Positions 32,169-40,184 of a stretch of DNA of 64,000 bases are shown piece after piece. The notes under the pieces are model-generated. The model did not search any database and was not told the origin of the DNA. It saw only the letters and a program-made list of their open reading frames with translations. Source of the DNA: Conexibacter arvalis (lineage in GTDB: Bacteria > Actinomycetota > Thermoleophilia > Solirubrobacterales > Solirubrobacteraceae); contig NZ_JACHNU010000004.1 in the NCBI RefSeq assembly GCF_014199525.1, positions 124,001 through 188,000 of the forward strand, given 5' to 3'. The position numbers were made by a program, and so were the translations under genes. Positions within the stretch are counted from its first letter, which is position 1. Each line of letters opens with the position of its first letter.

Positions 32169-33775
32169 GCGGGCGCGTCGACCGGCGCGGCGCGAGCGAC
32201 GACAGGCGGGACGCCGCGCCGGCGAGCGGGCGCGTCGACCGGCCCGGCGCGAGCGACGACGGGCGGGACGCCGCGCCGGCGAGCGGGCGCGTCGACCGGC
32301 CCGGCGCGAGCGACGACAGGCGGGACGCCGCGCCGGCGAGCGGGCGCGCCACGCGGCGCGGGGCGCTCGCGGCCGGCGGGATCGCCGCCGGCGGAGCGCT
32401 CGCCGCCGCCTGGCTGGCGCGCGGACGGCCGAGCGAGCCAGGCGGCCCGGGCGGGGACGTGCCCGCGGGGTCGTCCACCGGGACCGTGAGCGACCGGCCG
32501 GCACGGGTGACCGTGCCGGCCGCGCCCGGCCTTCCCGCCGCCCAGCACGCATGGGATGCGACGCTGCGCCGCGACGAGCACGGCAACGCGCTGCTGCCGC
32601 GCCACCACCGGCTCCTGCTGCTCGACCTCGCGCGGGAGCCCGACGCGGCCGGCGCCGCGCAGGTCGAGAACGCGCTGCGGCGGCTGGAGCGCCGGCACGC
32701 CCACGGCCCGGATGGCCTGCTGACGCTGCTCGCCTGGGGCCCGGCCTACTTCGCCGTGATCGGAGCGCCCTCCCCGGTCCCGCCCGCCGTCCCGCTCGAC
32801 GCCGACGAACTGCCGGAGATCGACGACGCCGCGGCGCTGCTGATCCTTGCCAGCGACCACGAGCGGCTGCTCGACGCGGCCGAGCGGGAGCTGGTCGGGA
32901 CGGATGCGAGCGACGGCGCCGCGGCGGGCGCGAGCGGTGGCGGCGCGGCGGGCGCGAGCGGCAGCGGCGGGGCGGGCACGAGCGGCAGCGCGGCGGGCAC
33001 GAGCGGCGCCGGCGCGGCGGGCACGAGCGGCAGCGGCGCGGCGGGCACGAGCGGCGGCGGTGCGAGCGGCGGCGCCTTCGCGGGCGTGCTGCGGCTGCGG
33101 GAGCGGCGGACCGGGTTCGCGGGCGCCGGGCTGCCGGCGCGGGCGCAGCGGCGCGGCGGCGGGCTCGGGCTGGCGCGGCCGATCGCCGCGGAGGCGCCGC
33201 TGTTCATGGGCTTCAAGTCCGGCCTGCGCCGCAACCAGGCGAGCGAGGAGGACGTGACGATCGCCGCCGGCCCGCTCGCCGGCGGCACGACGCTCCACCT
33301 CAGCGCGATCGCGCTCGAGCTCCGCAGCTGGTACGAGCTGAGCGAGCGCGATCGCGTCGCGCGCATGTACGCGCCGCAGGTGACGCCGGCGCAGGCGACC
33401 CGCTTCACCGACGACGCGCCGGCGCCGCGCGAGAGCGTCGCCCGCACGGCCACGCGGCACGGGCGGGTCGGCCACGTCCAGGCGCTCGCGACGGTCCGTC
33501 GCGACGGCCGTCCGCTGATCCTCCGCCGCGACGTCAACACGCTCGACGACGGCGGCCCCGGGCTCCACTTCGTCGCGCTCCAGCGCTCGGTCGACGACTT
33601 CGTCGCGACGCGGCGGGCGATGACGGCCGCCCGCTCGCGCGCCGCGCCGCAGCTGACCGGTCAGCTCAACAACGGGATCAACGAGTGGATGCGCGTCACG
33701 CGGCGGGCGAACTTCGCCGTCCCGCCCCGCCGAGCGCGCGCCTTCCCGCTGCTGGAGGAGGTCGACCGTGGCTGA
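32165..33775 (+). CDS. Tat-exported DyP-type peroxidase-like protein (DUF7405-like)
   Basis: 536 residues. The N-terminus has three exact-period 19-residue repeats before a twin-Arg region (ATRRGALAAGGIAAGGALAA). The catalytic part includes LLLLDLAREP, GPDGLLTLLAWGPAYF, FMGFKSGLRRNQASEEDVTI and AGGTTLHLSAIALEL, resembling a DyP-superfamily branch (DUF7405) first known to me from haloarchaea; the usual GFKDG is GFKSG here. A Gly/Ala/Ser low-complexity insert lies in the middle (about 255-305). ATG 32165 overlaps the lipoprotein stop. It probably acts outside the membrane on haem, iron or peroxide (inference). Confidence 0.75.
   Translation: MSGRVDRRGASDDRRDAAPASGRVDRPGASDDGRDAAPASGRVDRPGASDDRRDAAPASGRATRRGALAAGGIAAGGALAAAWLARGRPSEPGGPGGDVPAGSSTGTVSDRPARVTVPAAPGLPAAQHAWDATLRRDEHGNALLPRHHRLLLLDLAREPDAAGAAQVENALRRLERRHAHGPDGLLTLLAWGPAYFAVIGAPSPVPPAVPLDADELPEIDDAAALLILASDHERLLDAAERELVGTDASDGAAAGASGGGAAGASGSGGAGTSGSAAGTSGAGAAGTSGSGAAGTSGGGASGGAFAGVLRLRERRTGFAGAGLPARAQRRGGGLGLARPIAAEAPLFMGFKSGLRRNQASEEDVTIAAGPLAGGTTLHLSAIALELRSWYELSERDRVARMYAPQVTPAQATRFTDDAPAPRESVARTATRHGRVGHVQALATVRRDGRPLILRRDVNTLDDGGPGLHFVALQRSVDDFVATRRAMTAARSRAAPQLTGQLNNGINEWMRVTRRANFAVPPRRARAFPLLEEVDRG
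32167..32345 (+). repeat. 57-bp coding tandem repeat (3 copies plus a part)
   Basis: Units begin at 32167, 32224 and 32281, with a partial at 32338. Each encodes 19 residues of the type SGRVDRPGASDDRRDAAPA, placed before the Tat signal. Copies differ by only a few bases, implying recent expansion. Confidence 0.8.
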
Positions 33776-33794
33776 GCGCGCGCAGCACCGCCAC

Positions 33795-33837
33795 CAGTGG
33801 CGTTCTGGGGGCGCATATCACCCCCAGAACGCCACTG
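33795..33837. repeat. Palindromic repeat element, copy 1
   Basis: Perfect 17-bp arms, CAGTGGCGTTCTGGGGG (33795-33811) and its complement (33821-33837), with a 9-nt loop around GCATATCA. It matches the reverse complement of the element at 52607-52651. It lies between the DyP-like stop and the probable signal peptide of the next gene. Confidence 0.75.
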
Positions 33838-33845
33838 CTCGCCCC

Positions 33846-34352
33846 GTGCGGGTGCTGGCGGCCGTGGCCGTCCTGACAGTTGCGGTGGCGCTGGCGCTGC
33901 CGGCGGCGGCGGTCGCCCACGGCGGCGCGCTGCTGCTCGAGCGCGAGGCCGGGCCGTACGCGGTCGCGCTGAACGCCTCCGTGCCGGTGCGCGAGGGCGG
34001 CGGCGCCGTCGACTACACCGTCACGCTGCGTCGCGACGGACGCCCCGAGGAGGCGGCGACGGTGCGGCTGCGCGTGCGGACCGCGGCCGGCGGCTGGTCG
34101 CGCCCGTACGCGGCGCAGCGTGCGGCGAACACCTACGAGGTGATGCTCGCCCAGCCGGCGCGCGACGCCTGGAAGGAGTGGGACGTGCGGATCGAGGTCG
34201 ACGGCCCCGGCGGGCCGGCGCAGGTCGACCACCGCGCCGGCGAGACGCCAGAGCAGCCGGGCGCCCCGGTCGGGCCGCTGGTCCTCTCGCTCGCCGCGCT
34301 CCTGGCGCTCGCCGCCGCGCTCGCGCTCCGTCGCCGGCGCCGTCGTGTGTAG
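33846..34352 (+). CDS. YtkA/FixH-like membrane-anchored protein
   Basis: 168 residues from GTG 33846, with signal peptide (VLAAVAVLTVAVALALPAAA), a beta-sandwich of about 110 residues starting AHGGALLLEREAGPYAVAL, and a C-terminal helix with RRRRRR tail. The 'hGg..l...GPY.v.v' start and strand pattern resemble YtkA/FixH domains linked to copper and haem biology. The frame is open from GTG 33768, which overlaps the previous gene, but that reading would translate a palindromic repeat (33795-33837), so the downstream GTG is preferred. Third gene of the metal/haem trio. Its 3' end is duplicated in tandem. Confidence 0.65.
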   Translation: MRVLAAVAVLTVAVALALPAAAVAHGGALLLEREAGPYAVALNASVPVREGGGAVDYTVTLRRDGRPEEAATVRLRVRTAAGGWSRPYAAQRAANTYEVMLAQPARDAWKEWDVRIEVDGPGGPAQVDHRAGETPEQPGAPVGPLVLSLAALLALAAALALRRRRRRV

Positions 34353-34468
34353 ACCGCGTAGGCCGGCGGCCGGGCGCACCGGCCGCGCTCGCCCGTCGCC
34401 GGCGCCGTCGTGTGCAGACCGCGTAGGCCGGCGGCCGGGCGCACCGGCCGCGCTCGCCCGTCGCCGGC
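34329..34468 (+). repeat. 65-bp tandem duplication at the 3' end of the YtkA-like gene
   Basis: The unit begins with CGTCGCCGGCGCCGTCGTGT at 34329 and repeats from 34394, with a partial third copy from 34459. Copy 1 holds the stop TAG; in copy 2 the same triplet is CAG. Confidence 0.75.
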
Positions 34469-34494
34469 CGCGCCCGCGCCGCGCCCCGCCCCGG

Positions 34495-35664
34495 TCAGCG
34501 CGTGAGCGTCAGGCTCGACGGGATCTCGGGCAGTTGCAGCGCCGTCTTCAGGGCGGCGCCGTCGACGGTGCGGATGCCGCCGCTGCCGAGCACGCGGGCG
34601 GTCGCGATCCGCGGCGAGGCGCCCCGTCTGACGACCTCGACGCCCAGCAGCGAGCCGTCGAGCAGGCCGGCCGAGCGCAGCCGCGCCTGCGCGGTGGCGA
34701 GCGGGATCCGCCGCAGCCATCTGTGGTTGACGTTGCTGCTGGCGGCGCCGTCGTAGGGGTCGTCGACGCCGACGAGGTACGGCCGCGGCGAGCTGCCGGG
34801 GAAGCCGACCTCGACGTTCTCGGTGTGGCCGCCGGAGGAGGCGTGGAAGTAGGTCGGGACCGGCTCGCCGCCGTAGGTGACGACCTCGCCGCGGGTGGCG
34901 CGCACGGCCGCGTCGGTCGCGGCCGTCTCTCTCGCGATCCCGACGTAGGCCTGCGAGCGGGTGTCGTCGAACTGGTCGTAGTCGCGGCCGTCGCCCTTGA
35001 CGATCGCGATCGCGTAGGTGCGCGCGACGACGGCCTGCGCCTTCAGCGCCTCCGCGTGCCAGGTCGAGTAGGCCTCGTGCGGCACGACGCCGCGCATGTA
35101 GTCCTCCAGCCCGACCCGGTTGACGACCCGCAGGTCGCCGCCCGGCGCCCTCGACAGCAGCAGCGCGCCGCGGTAGCGGCCCTTGCCGCCGACGCCGACC
35201 ACCGGGCGGCCGGTCACCGGCGCCTTCGCAGCGATCCGGATCGTGCGGCCGCCGCCGCGCAGCGCGATCGCCTTCCCGGCGACCGACGCGCGGTAGGAGA
35301 CGCGCGGGTTGAGCGTCCGCTTGCCGGCGCGGACGGCGCCGGTGATCGTCACCGGGCCGCTGGTCCCGAGCAGCACCCGCACCGTCCGCGTGCGACGCAG
35401 CTTCTCGAGCTTCGTGCCGCGGTAGTAGTGGCCAAGGATCCAGCGGTATCCGCGGCCGTTGGTCGCGAAGCCCTGCGCGCCCCACTGGCTCATCCCGACG
35501 CCGTGCCCCCATCCCCCGCCCTCGGCGACGAGCGTCGCGGCGGCCGCGCCGGCCTGCGGCGCCGGCCGCGCCGCCGCGCCAGCGATCGCGGCCGCCCCCG
35601 CGGTGAACAGCGCGGCGAGCAGCAGGGCGAGAACGGTCGTGAGCGGGGACGGGCGGCGGGACAT
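34495..35664 (-). CDS. SpoIID/LytB-domain protein (amidase enhancer or lytic transglycosylase type)
   Basis: 389 residues. The signal peptide (LTTVLALLLAALFTAGAAA) is followed by the typical opening GWGHGVGMSQWGAQGFA, a linker domain, then VVPHEAYSTWHAEALKAQAVVARTYA, whose Glu matches the catalytic Glu of SpoIID. SSGGHTENVE and YLVGVDDPYD complete the SpoIID signature. These proteins cut or activate cutting of peptidoglycan glycan strands; sporulation is not implied. ATG 35664 has CAGGAG upstream. Monocistronic. Confidence 0.9.
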   Translation of the reverse strand: MSRRPSPLTTVLALLLAALFTAGAAAIAGAAARPAPQAGAAAATLVAEGGGWGHGVGMSQWGAQGFATNGRGYRWILGHYYRGTKLEKLRRTRTVRVLLGTSGPVTITGAVRAGKRTLNPRVSYRASVAGKAIALRGGGRTIRIAAKAPVTGRPVVGVGGKGRYRGALLLSRAPGGDLRVVNRVGLEDYMRGVVPHEAYSTWHAEALKAQAVVARTYAIAIVKGDGRDYDQFDDTRSQAYVGIARETAATDAAVRATRGEVVTYGGEPVPTYFHASSGGHTENVEVGFPGSSPRPYLVGVDDPYDGAASSNVNHRWLRRIPLATAQARLRSAGLLDGSLLGVEVVRRGASPRIATARVLGSGGIRTVDGAALKTALQLPEIPSSLTLTR

Positions 35665-35770
35665 CGGCGGGCTCCTGCGGATCGGGACGTCTGCGCGCCA
35701 GGGTAGTGGGCGGCGGCGACGACCGGCCTCGCGGCGGGCCGCGGGTCCCGCCCGCGAGCCGCCGCCCGTC

Positions 35771-36886
35771 TCACGGCAGACCGGGTCGCTCCAGCCTCGG
35801 CGCGTCGGTCCAGCGCGTTCTCGGCAGCCGCTCCTTCGGCGCCGCGACGCCGTCCGGCAGCGACCGCACGTTCCGCGCCACCCCCTCCGCGACGACGGTG
35901 TCCGCTCGCCCGCCGCGCGGGCCGCGCGTCTCGAGCAGCCGCCCGTCGCGCGCTCTGACGACCACGTGCTCCGGCCGGTTGCGCCACAGGAACGTCAGCA
36001 CGAGGCCCGGGCGACCGAGCCGGTCTCTCCCCATCCCGTACACGCGCGCGCCCGGGAGCAGCACGAACGCGCGCAGGAGCCCGGCCCGCTGCCGCGGTGT
36101 GACGGGCAGCGCCAACAGCGACCGGATCGTGACGAACTGCGCCGCCGCGAGCGCCTTCTCCTCGCCGAACTCCTCCGCGGCCGGCAGCGATCCGCGCGCC
36201 CGCACCGCCTGCTCGATCGCGTCGAGCAGCGCCGCCGGATCGCTCGGAAGCGCGCGCACCTGCGCGGGCGTGAGCAGCCCGGTGTCGAGCGGGAGGCCCG
36301 TGACGCGCGCGAAGGCGACGTCGGCGTCGGGTGGCGTCGGCCGCGCCGCGCTGCGGCTGCGCCTGTGGCTGCGCAGCCATCTCTCGCGGTGGCCGCGGAA
36401 CGGGAACCACGTGCGGACCGTCAGGCTTCGCGTGCGACCCACCTGACCGAAGCCGCTCCAGCGCTCGATCGAGTACAGGCGCCGCACGCCGAGCATCTCG
36501 ATCCCGCCGTCCGCCGATCTCGGGCCTCTGACACCCCACTGGTCGATCCCCTCCTCGCGCACGTACCAGACCTCCCCGTCGCGCAGGACCGGCGGCGGGG
36601 GCGCCTGCTCGGCGGCGTCGGCGACCCGCTCCAGCAGCGCGATCGACGCCGCCGGGACCCGCTCCTCCCCCGTGCCGTCGCCGCCCCCGCCGCCGGCCGC
36701 GACGACCAGCACGACCGCCGCGAGGGCGGCCAGCGCGGCGAGCGCGCCCGCGGTCGCGCGCGGCAGCGGCCCGATGCGACGACGGGCGCGGCGCGGGCGG
36801 GCGCGCGGGCCCTCGCCGGCCGCCTCTCGTCCCTCCGCCTCGATCGCCGCGGCGAAGCGGCGCTCCAGCTCGTCGAGCACCTCCAT
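35771..36886 (-). CDS. ECF-sigma-associated membrane protein
   Basis: 371 residues. A cytoplasmic N-terminus of about 45 residues, one membrane helix (GALAALAALAAVVLVVAAGG) and an extracytoplasmic domain of about 300 residues. This is the layout of an anti-sigma or signal-sensing partner, though no zinc-anti-sigma HxxxCxxC motif is present. ATG 36886 overlaps the sigma factor stop by one base (TGATG), so they are co-translated. The outer domain (LYSIERWSGFGQVGRTRSLT, VTIRSLLALPVTPRQRAGLL, VYGMGRDRLGRPGLVLTFLW) belongs to no family I can name with certainty. Confidence 0.7.
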   Translation of the reverse strand: MEVLDELERRFAAAIEAEGREAAGEGPRARPRRARRRIGPLPRATAGALAALAALAAVVLVVAAGGGGGDGTGEERVPAASIALLERVADAAEQAPPPPVLRDGEVWYVREEGIDQWGVRGPRSADGGIEMLGVRRLYSIERWSGFGQVGRTRSLTVRTWFPFRGHRERWLRSHRRSRSAARPTPPDADVAFARVTGLPLDTGLLTPAQVRALPSDPAALLDAIEQAVRARGSLPAAEEFGEEKALAAAQFVTIRSLLALPVTPRQRAGLLRAFVLLPGARVYGMGRDRLGRPGLVLTFLWRNRPEHVVVRARDGRLLETRGPRGGRADTVVAEGVARNVRSLPDGVAAPKERLPRTRWTDAPRLERPGLP

Positions 36887-37452
36887 CACGACACCTCCTC
36901 GGCGGTCGCCGCCGGGTCGATCGCGCCGGCGAGCGCGCGCAGGCCGCGCGAGACGCGCATCCGCGTCGTCTGCTCGCTCACGCCCAGCCGCCGCGCCACC
37001 TCGTCGTAGGGCAGCTCCTCGACGATCCGCATCCGCAGCGCCTCGCGCTGGTCGCGCGACAGCGTCCGCAGCCCGGCCGCGACGGCGCCGCGCAGCGGCT
37101 CCAGTCCGGCCAGCTCCTCGATCCGCGCCAGCTCGGCGTCGGCGAGCGCCGGCACGTCGACCCCGAGCCGCGCGAGCGCGCTCCGCTCGCAGCGGCCGCG
37201 GCGGTACCAGTCGCGCAGCAGGTTGCGCGCGATCCCGTACAGCCACGCTCCCGCCGCGTCGTCGTCGCCGCCGCGGAATGTCGCGCGGCCGTCGTAGGCG
37301 CGCGCGAACGTCTCCGCGGCCAGGTCGAGCGCGACCTCGGCGTCGCAGACGCGGCGCGCGAACCAGACCAGCAGCGGCTCGGAGCGGGCGCGGTAGAAGG
37401 CGGTGAAGGAGGCGGACGTCGCCAGCCAGCCCTCCCGTTCGTCGTTCCCCAT
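36886..37452 (-). CDS. ECF-type RNA polymerase sigma factor
   Basis: 188 residues. Region 2: [20 protein letters not shown] and [20 protein letters not shown], then [20 protein letters not shown]. Region 4: [20 protein letters not shown] and [20 protein letters not shown]. It should direct RNA polymerase to its own regulon, usually including this operon. It is co-translated with the membrane protein downstream. A second, similar sigma/membrane pair lies at 49.4-51.5 kb. Confidence 0.9.
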   Translation of the reverse strand: MGNDEREGWLATSASFTAFYRARSEPLLVWFARRVCDAEVALDLAAETFARAYDGRATFRGGDDDAAGAWLYGIARNLLRDWYRRGRCERSALARLGVDVPALADAELARIEELAGLEPLRGAVAAGLRTLSRDQREALRMRIVEELPYDEVARRLGVSEQTTRMRVSRGLRALAGAIDPAATAEEVS

Positions 37453-37529
37453 GCCCTATCAGTGGATCGAACGGCGAAGGTGTGACGCGCCACCTCGCGC
37501 TCCACCGCGGAGGCGGCGGAGCGCGCCGC

Positions 37530-37535
37530 TACCAT
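37530..37535 (+). promoter_or_regulatory. -10 element (TACCAT) of the LLM flavoprotein gene
   Basis: TACCAT lies 9 nt before ATG 37545, supporting this start and a near-leaderless message. Confidence 0.4.
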
Positions 37536-37544
37536 GGAACTTCG

Positions 37545-38654
37545 ATGTCCGCCGAACAACGCGTCCTCCCTCCCGTCTCCGTCCTCGACCTCGTCCCCGT
37601 CACCGACGACGGGTCGCCGGGCGAGGCGCTGCAGCGCAGCCTCGACCTCGCGCGCCACGCCGAGCGGCTCGGCTACACCCGCTACTGGGTCGCCGAGCAC
37701 CACAACATGCCGGGCATCGCGAGCGCCGCGACCGCGGTCGTGATCGGCCACCTCGCCGCCGGCACCGAGACGATCCGCGTCGGCGCCGGCGGGATCATGC
37801 TGCCCAACCACGCGCCGCTGACCGTCGCCGAGCAGTTCGGCACGCTCGACGCGCTCTATCCCGGCCGCATCGACCTCGGTCTCGGCCGCGCGCCCGGCAC
37901 CGACCAGCTGACCGTCCAGGCGCTGCGCCGCGACCCCTCGCGCGCCGACGACTTCCCGCGCGAGGTCCAGGAGCTGCGCGCCTTCCTCGGCCCGGTCGAG
38001 CCCGGCCAGCCTGTCCAGGCCGTCCCCGGCGGCGGCAGCGAGGTGCCGGTCTGGATCCTTGGGTCGAGCACCTTCGGCGCCCAGCTCGCCGCGCTGCTCG
38101 GCCTCCCCTACGCCTTCGCCTCCCACTTCGCGCCCGATGCGCTGCACGAGGCGCTGCGGCTCTACCGCGAGCGGTTCGCGCCCTCCGAGCAGCTCGCCAG
38201 ACCGCACGCGATGATCGGCGTCAACGTCGTCGTCGCCGAGAGCGACGCCGAGGCCCGCCGCCTCTTCACGACGATCCAGCAGGGCTTCGCCGACCTGCGC
38301 CGCGGCCGCCCTGGCCGCTACAAGGCGCCGATCGACGACATCGAGGCGTATTGGAGCCCGGTCGAGAAGGCGCAGGCGTCGCACATGCTCCGCTATGCCG
38401 TCGTCGGCGCGCCGGAGACGGTCCGCGCCGGCCTCGACGCGCTCGTCGCCGAGACCGGCGCCGACGAGCTGATGGTCGTCTCGGCGATCCACGACCACGC
38501 CGCGCGCGTGCGCTCGTACGAGCTGCTCGCGGAGCTGGCCGGCCTCGACGGGCCGGTCGATCCGGCGAAGGCGCCCGGCGACGACCGCATCGCCGCCCGC
38601 ACGGCAGCGGCCGCGACCGCGTCCGGTGCCGGCGACGCGCAGGCGGCCGCCTGA
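37545..38654 (+). CDS. LLM-class flavin-dependent oxidoreductase (luciferase-like monooxygenase)
   Basis: 369 residues. Bacterial luciferase-like (beta/alpha)8 barrel: [53 protein letters not shown] and [21 protein letters not shown] are the signature segments of the group that binds FMNH2 or F420H2. Substrate unknown. An Ala/Thr-rich tail ends the protein. Its stop overlaps the HAD phosphatase start by one base (TGATG), so both are co-translated. ATG 37545 is chosen with the TACCAT box. Confidence 0.9.
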   Translation: MSAEQRVLPPVSVLDLVPVTDDGSPGEALQRSLDLARHAERLGYTRYWVAEHHNMPGIASAATAVVIGHLAAGTETIRVGAGGIMLPNHAPLTVAEQFGTLDALYPGRIDLGLGRAPGTDQLTVQALRRDPSRADDFPREVQELRAFLGPVEPGQPVQAVPGGGSEVPVWILGSSTFGAQLAALLGLPYAFASHFAPDALHEALRLYRERFAPSEQLARPHAMIGVNVVVAESDAEARRLFTTIQQGFADLRRGRPGRYKAPIDDIEAYWSPVEKAQASHMLRYAVVGAPETVRAGLDALVAETGADELMVVSAIHDHAARVRSYELLAELAGLDGPVDPAKAPGDDRIAARTAAAATASGAGDAQAAA

Positions 38655-39343
38655 TGGCCGCCCCGCACCCGGCCGAGGCGTTCGCCGGCCACACCTTCGA
38701 CGGGATCCTCTTCGACCTCGACGGCACGCTGATCGACTCGCGCATCGCGCTGGAGCGGGCGTGGGGCCGCTGGGCGGCCGAGGAGCGGATCGACCTGTTC
38801 CAGCTGCAGGGCAGCCACGGCATGCCGGCCGCCGAGATCGTCGCCCGCCTCCTGCCCGCGCCGCGGGTCGAGGCGGCGCTGGCGCGGATCGTCCGCTACG
38901 AGGAGACCGACACCGACGGCGTCGTCGCGCGCCCCGGCAGCCACGAGGCGCTGGCCGCGCTGCCGCACGGGACCGCCGCCCTCGTCACCTCCTGCACCCG
39001 CGTGCTCGCCGCCGCGCGCGCCGGCGCCGCGAGGCTGACGCTGCCCTCCGCGGTCGTCACCTTCGACGACGTCACGCGCGGCAAGCCGGCGCCCGACCCG
39101 TTCCTCGCCGGCGCCGCGGCGCTCGGGCTCGACCCGTCGCGCTGCCTCGTCGTCGAGGACGCGCCGGCCGGCCTGACCGGCGCCCGCGCCGCCGGCTGCG
39201 CGACGCTCGCCGTCGACGGCACCCACCACCTCGACGAGCTCGACGCCGACGCCGCCGTCCCCGACCTCTCGCACCTGCGCTTCGAGGCCGGGCCCGGCGG
39301 GGTGCGGCTGCTCGCGGCGGCCGCGTCGGCTACGCGCGGCTGA
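38654..39343 (+). CDS. HAD-superfamily sugar-phosphatase-like hydrolase
   Basis: 229 residues. Motif I DLDGTLIDS with Asp21 (nucleophile) and Asp23; motif II Ser/Thr in VTSCTRVLAAARAG; Lys in TRGKPAPDPFL; motif III VVEDAPAGLTGARAAG. The cap domain is of the beta-phosphoglucomutase/GPP type, so a small sugar or polyol phosphate is likely (inference). Co-translated with the LLM oxidoreductase. The last 14 bp overlap the AIM24 gene's 3' end on the other strand. Confidence 0.85.
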   Translation: MAAPHPAEAFAGHTFDGILFDLDGTLIDSRIALERAWGRWAAEERIDLFQLQGSHGMPAAEIVARLLPAPRVEAALARIVRYEETDTDGVVARPGSHEALAALPHGTAALVTSCTRVLAAARAGAARLTLPSAVVTFDDVTRGKPAPDPFLAGAAALGLDPSRCLVVEDAPAGLTGARAAGCATLAVDGTHHLDELDADAAVPDLSHLRFEAGPGGVRLLAAAASATRG

Positions 39344-40010
39344 ACGGCAGCGACGTCGTCAGCCAGGAGATCAGCGCGCTGGGGTCGCGCGACTGGGTCA
39401 GGACCCGTCCGGGGCCGCTGAACTCCATCACGAGGCCCTCGCCGGACTTCAGCGTCGCCATCATCCCCTTCGTCACCTTGCGGGTCGTGAACTGGACCGT
39501 CGGGTCGAACGCGACGACGTGGCCGGAGTCGATCACGACCGACTCGCCGGCCGCCAGCTCGACGGTGTCGAGCGCGCCGTAGCAGGAGACGACGACCGTC
39601 CCCGTCCCGGTCGCGTGGACGAGGAAGCCGCCCTCGCCGCCCATCAGGTTCTTGAAGCCGCCCCACTTCGTGTCGAGCTCGATCGTCGCCGCCGACGCCA
39701 GCCAGTTGCCGCGCGAGACGTTGAGCGCGCCGCCGTTCAGCTCGATCGTCGTGACGTCGCCGGGCAGGTTGGCGGCGACGTCGACCCAGCCGCCCTCGGC
39801 CGGCGCGTGGAAGGTCGTCACGAACAGCGACTCGCCGCCGAGCATGCTGCGCTTGAGGCCCTTCATCAGGCCGCCCTGCATCTTCGCCTCGATCGCGACC
39901 CCGGCCGAGTGGGCCATCATCGCGCCGGACTCGGCCTTGATCGACTCGTTGCCCGAGAGCTGCACGCGCGCGACTGCGAAGCTCGGGTTGTGGCGGGTGG
40001 TGACGTTCAT
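39330..40010 (-). CDS. AIM24-family protein (TIGR00266-like)
   Basis: 226 residues with the family's double beta-barrel repeats: YNPSF-like start (RHNPSFAVARVQLSGNESIK), GESLFVTTFHA, GGWVDVAANLPGDVTTIEL, NLMGGEGGFLVHATGTGTVV and PFSRA end. Bacterial members have no settled function; the yeast relative is mitochondrial. ATG 40010 is fixed by TACGTT 7 nt upstream on the minus strand. It is divergent from the rpiA leader. Confidence 0.9.
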   Translation of the reverse strand: MNVTTRHNPSFAVARVQLSGNESIKAESGAMMAHSAGVAIEAKMQGGLMKGLKRSMLGGESLFVTTFHAPAEGGWVDVAANLPGDVTTIELNGGALNVSRGNWLASAATIELDTKWGGFKNLMGGEGGFLVHATGTGTVVVSCYGALDTVELAAGESVVIDSGHVVAFDPTVQFTTRKVTKGMMATLKSGEGLVMEFSGPGRVLTQSRDPSALISWLTTSLPFSRA

Positions 40011-40017
40011 GGCCGGC

Positions 40018-40023
40018 AACGTA
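40018..40023 (-). promoter_or_regulatory. -10 element (TACGTT) of the AIM24 gene
   Basis: TACGTT on the minus strand ends 7 nt before ATG 40010. Leaderless start. Confidence 0.5.
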
Positions 40024-40094
40024 GCGAGCGCGCAGGCGCACCGGCGGTCCGACCCCGACAGCGGCTTCCCGCCCGCTGCCGCCTGCCGGCGGCG

Positions 40095-40100
40095 TAGAGT
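40095..40100 (+). promoter_or_regulatory. -10 element (TAGAGT) of the rpiA leader peptide
   Basis: TAGAGT ends 6 nt before GTG 40107, giving a leaderless message that begins with the small leader frame. Confidence 0.4.
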
Positions 40101-40106
40101 GCGCTC

Positions 40107-40184
40107 GTGAACGAGGAGCCGAGCGGCCCGATAACCGCTGCGAGCCGCCGGCACGGAGCCGGCGCCGTAGCATGCCGGCCGTGA
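40107..40184 (+). CDS. Possible 25-residue leader peptide coupled to rpiA
   Basis: GTG 40107 begins 25 sense codons (VNEEPSGPITAASRRHGAGA then VACRP). Its TGA at 40182-40184 overlaps the rpiA GTG start (GTGA). A TANNNT box lies 6 nt upstream. The arrangement looks like translational coupling or a regulatory leader; the peptide itself resembles nothing known. It may be chance. Confidence 0.35.
   Translation: MNEEPSGPITAASRRHGAGAVACRP
40168..40173 (+). promoter_or_regulatory. -10 element (TAGCAT) immediately before rpiA
   Basis: TAGCAT ends 7 nt before GTG 40181 and overlaps the alternative ATG 40172, which favours GTG 40181 as the rpiA start. Confidence 0.45.
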
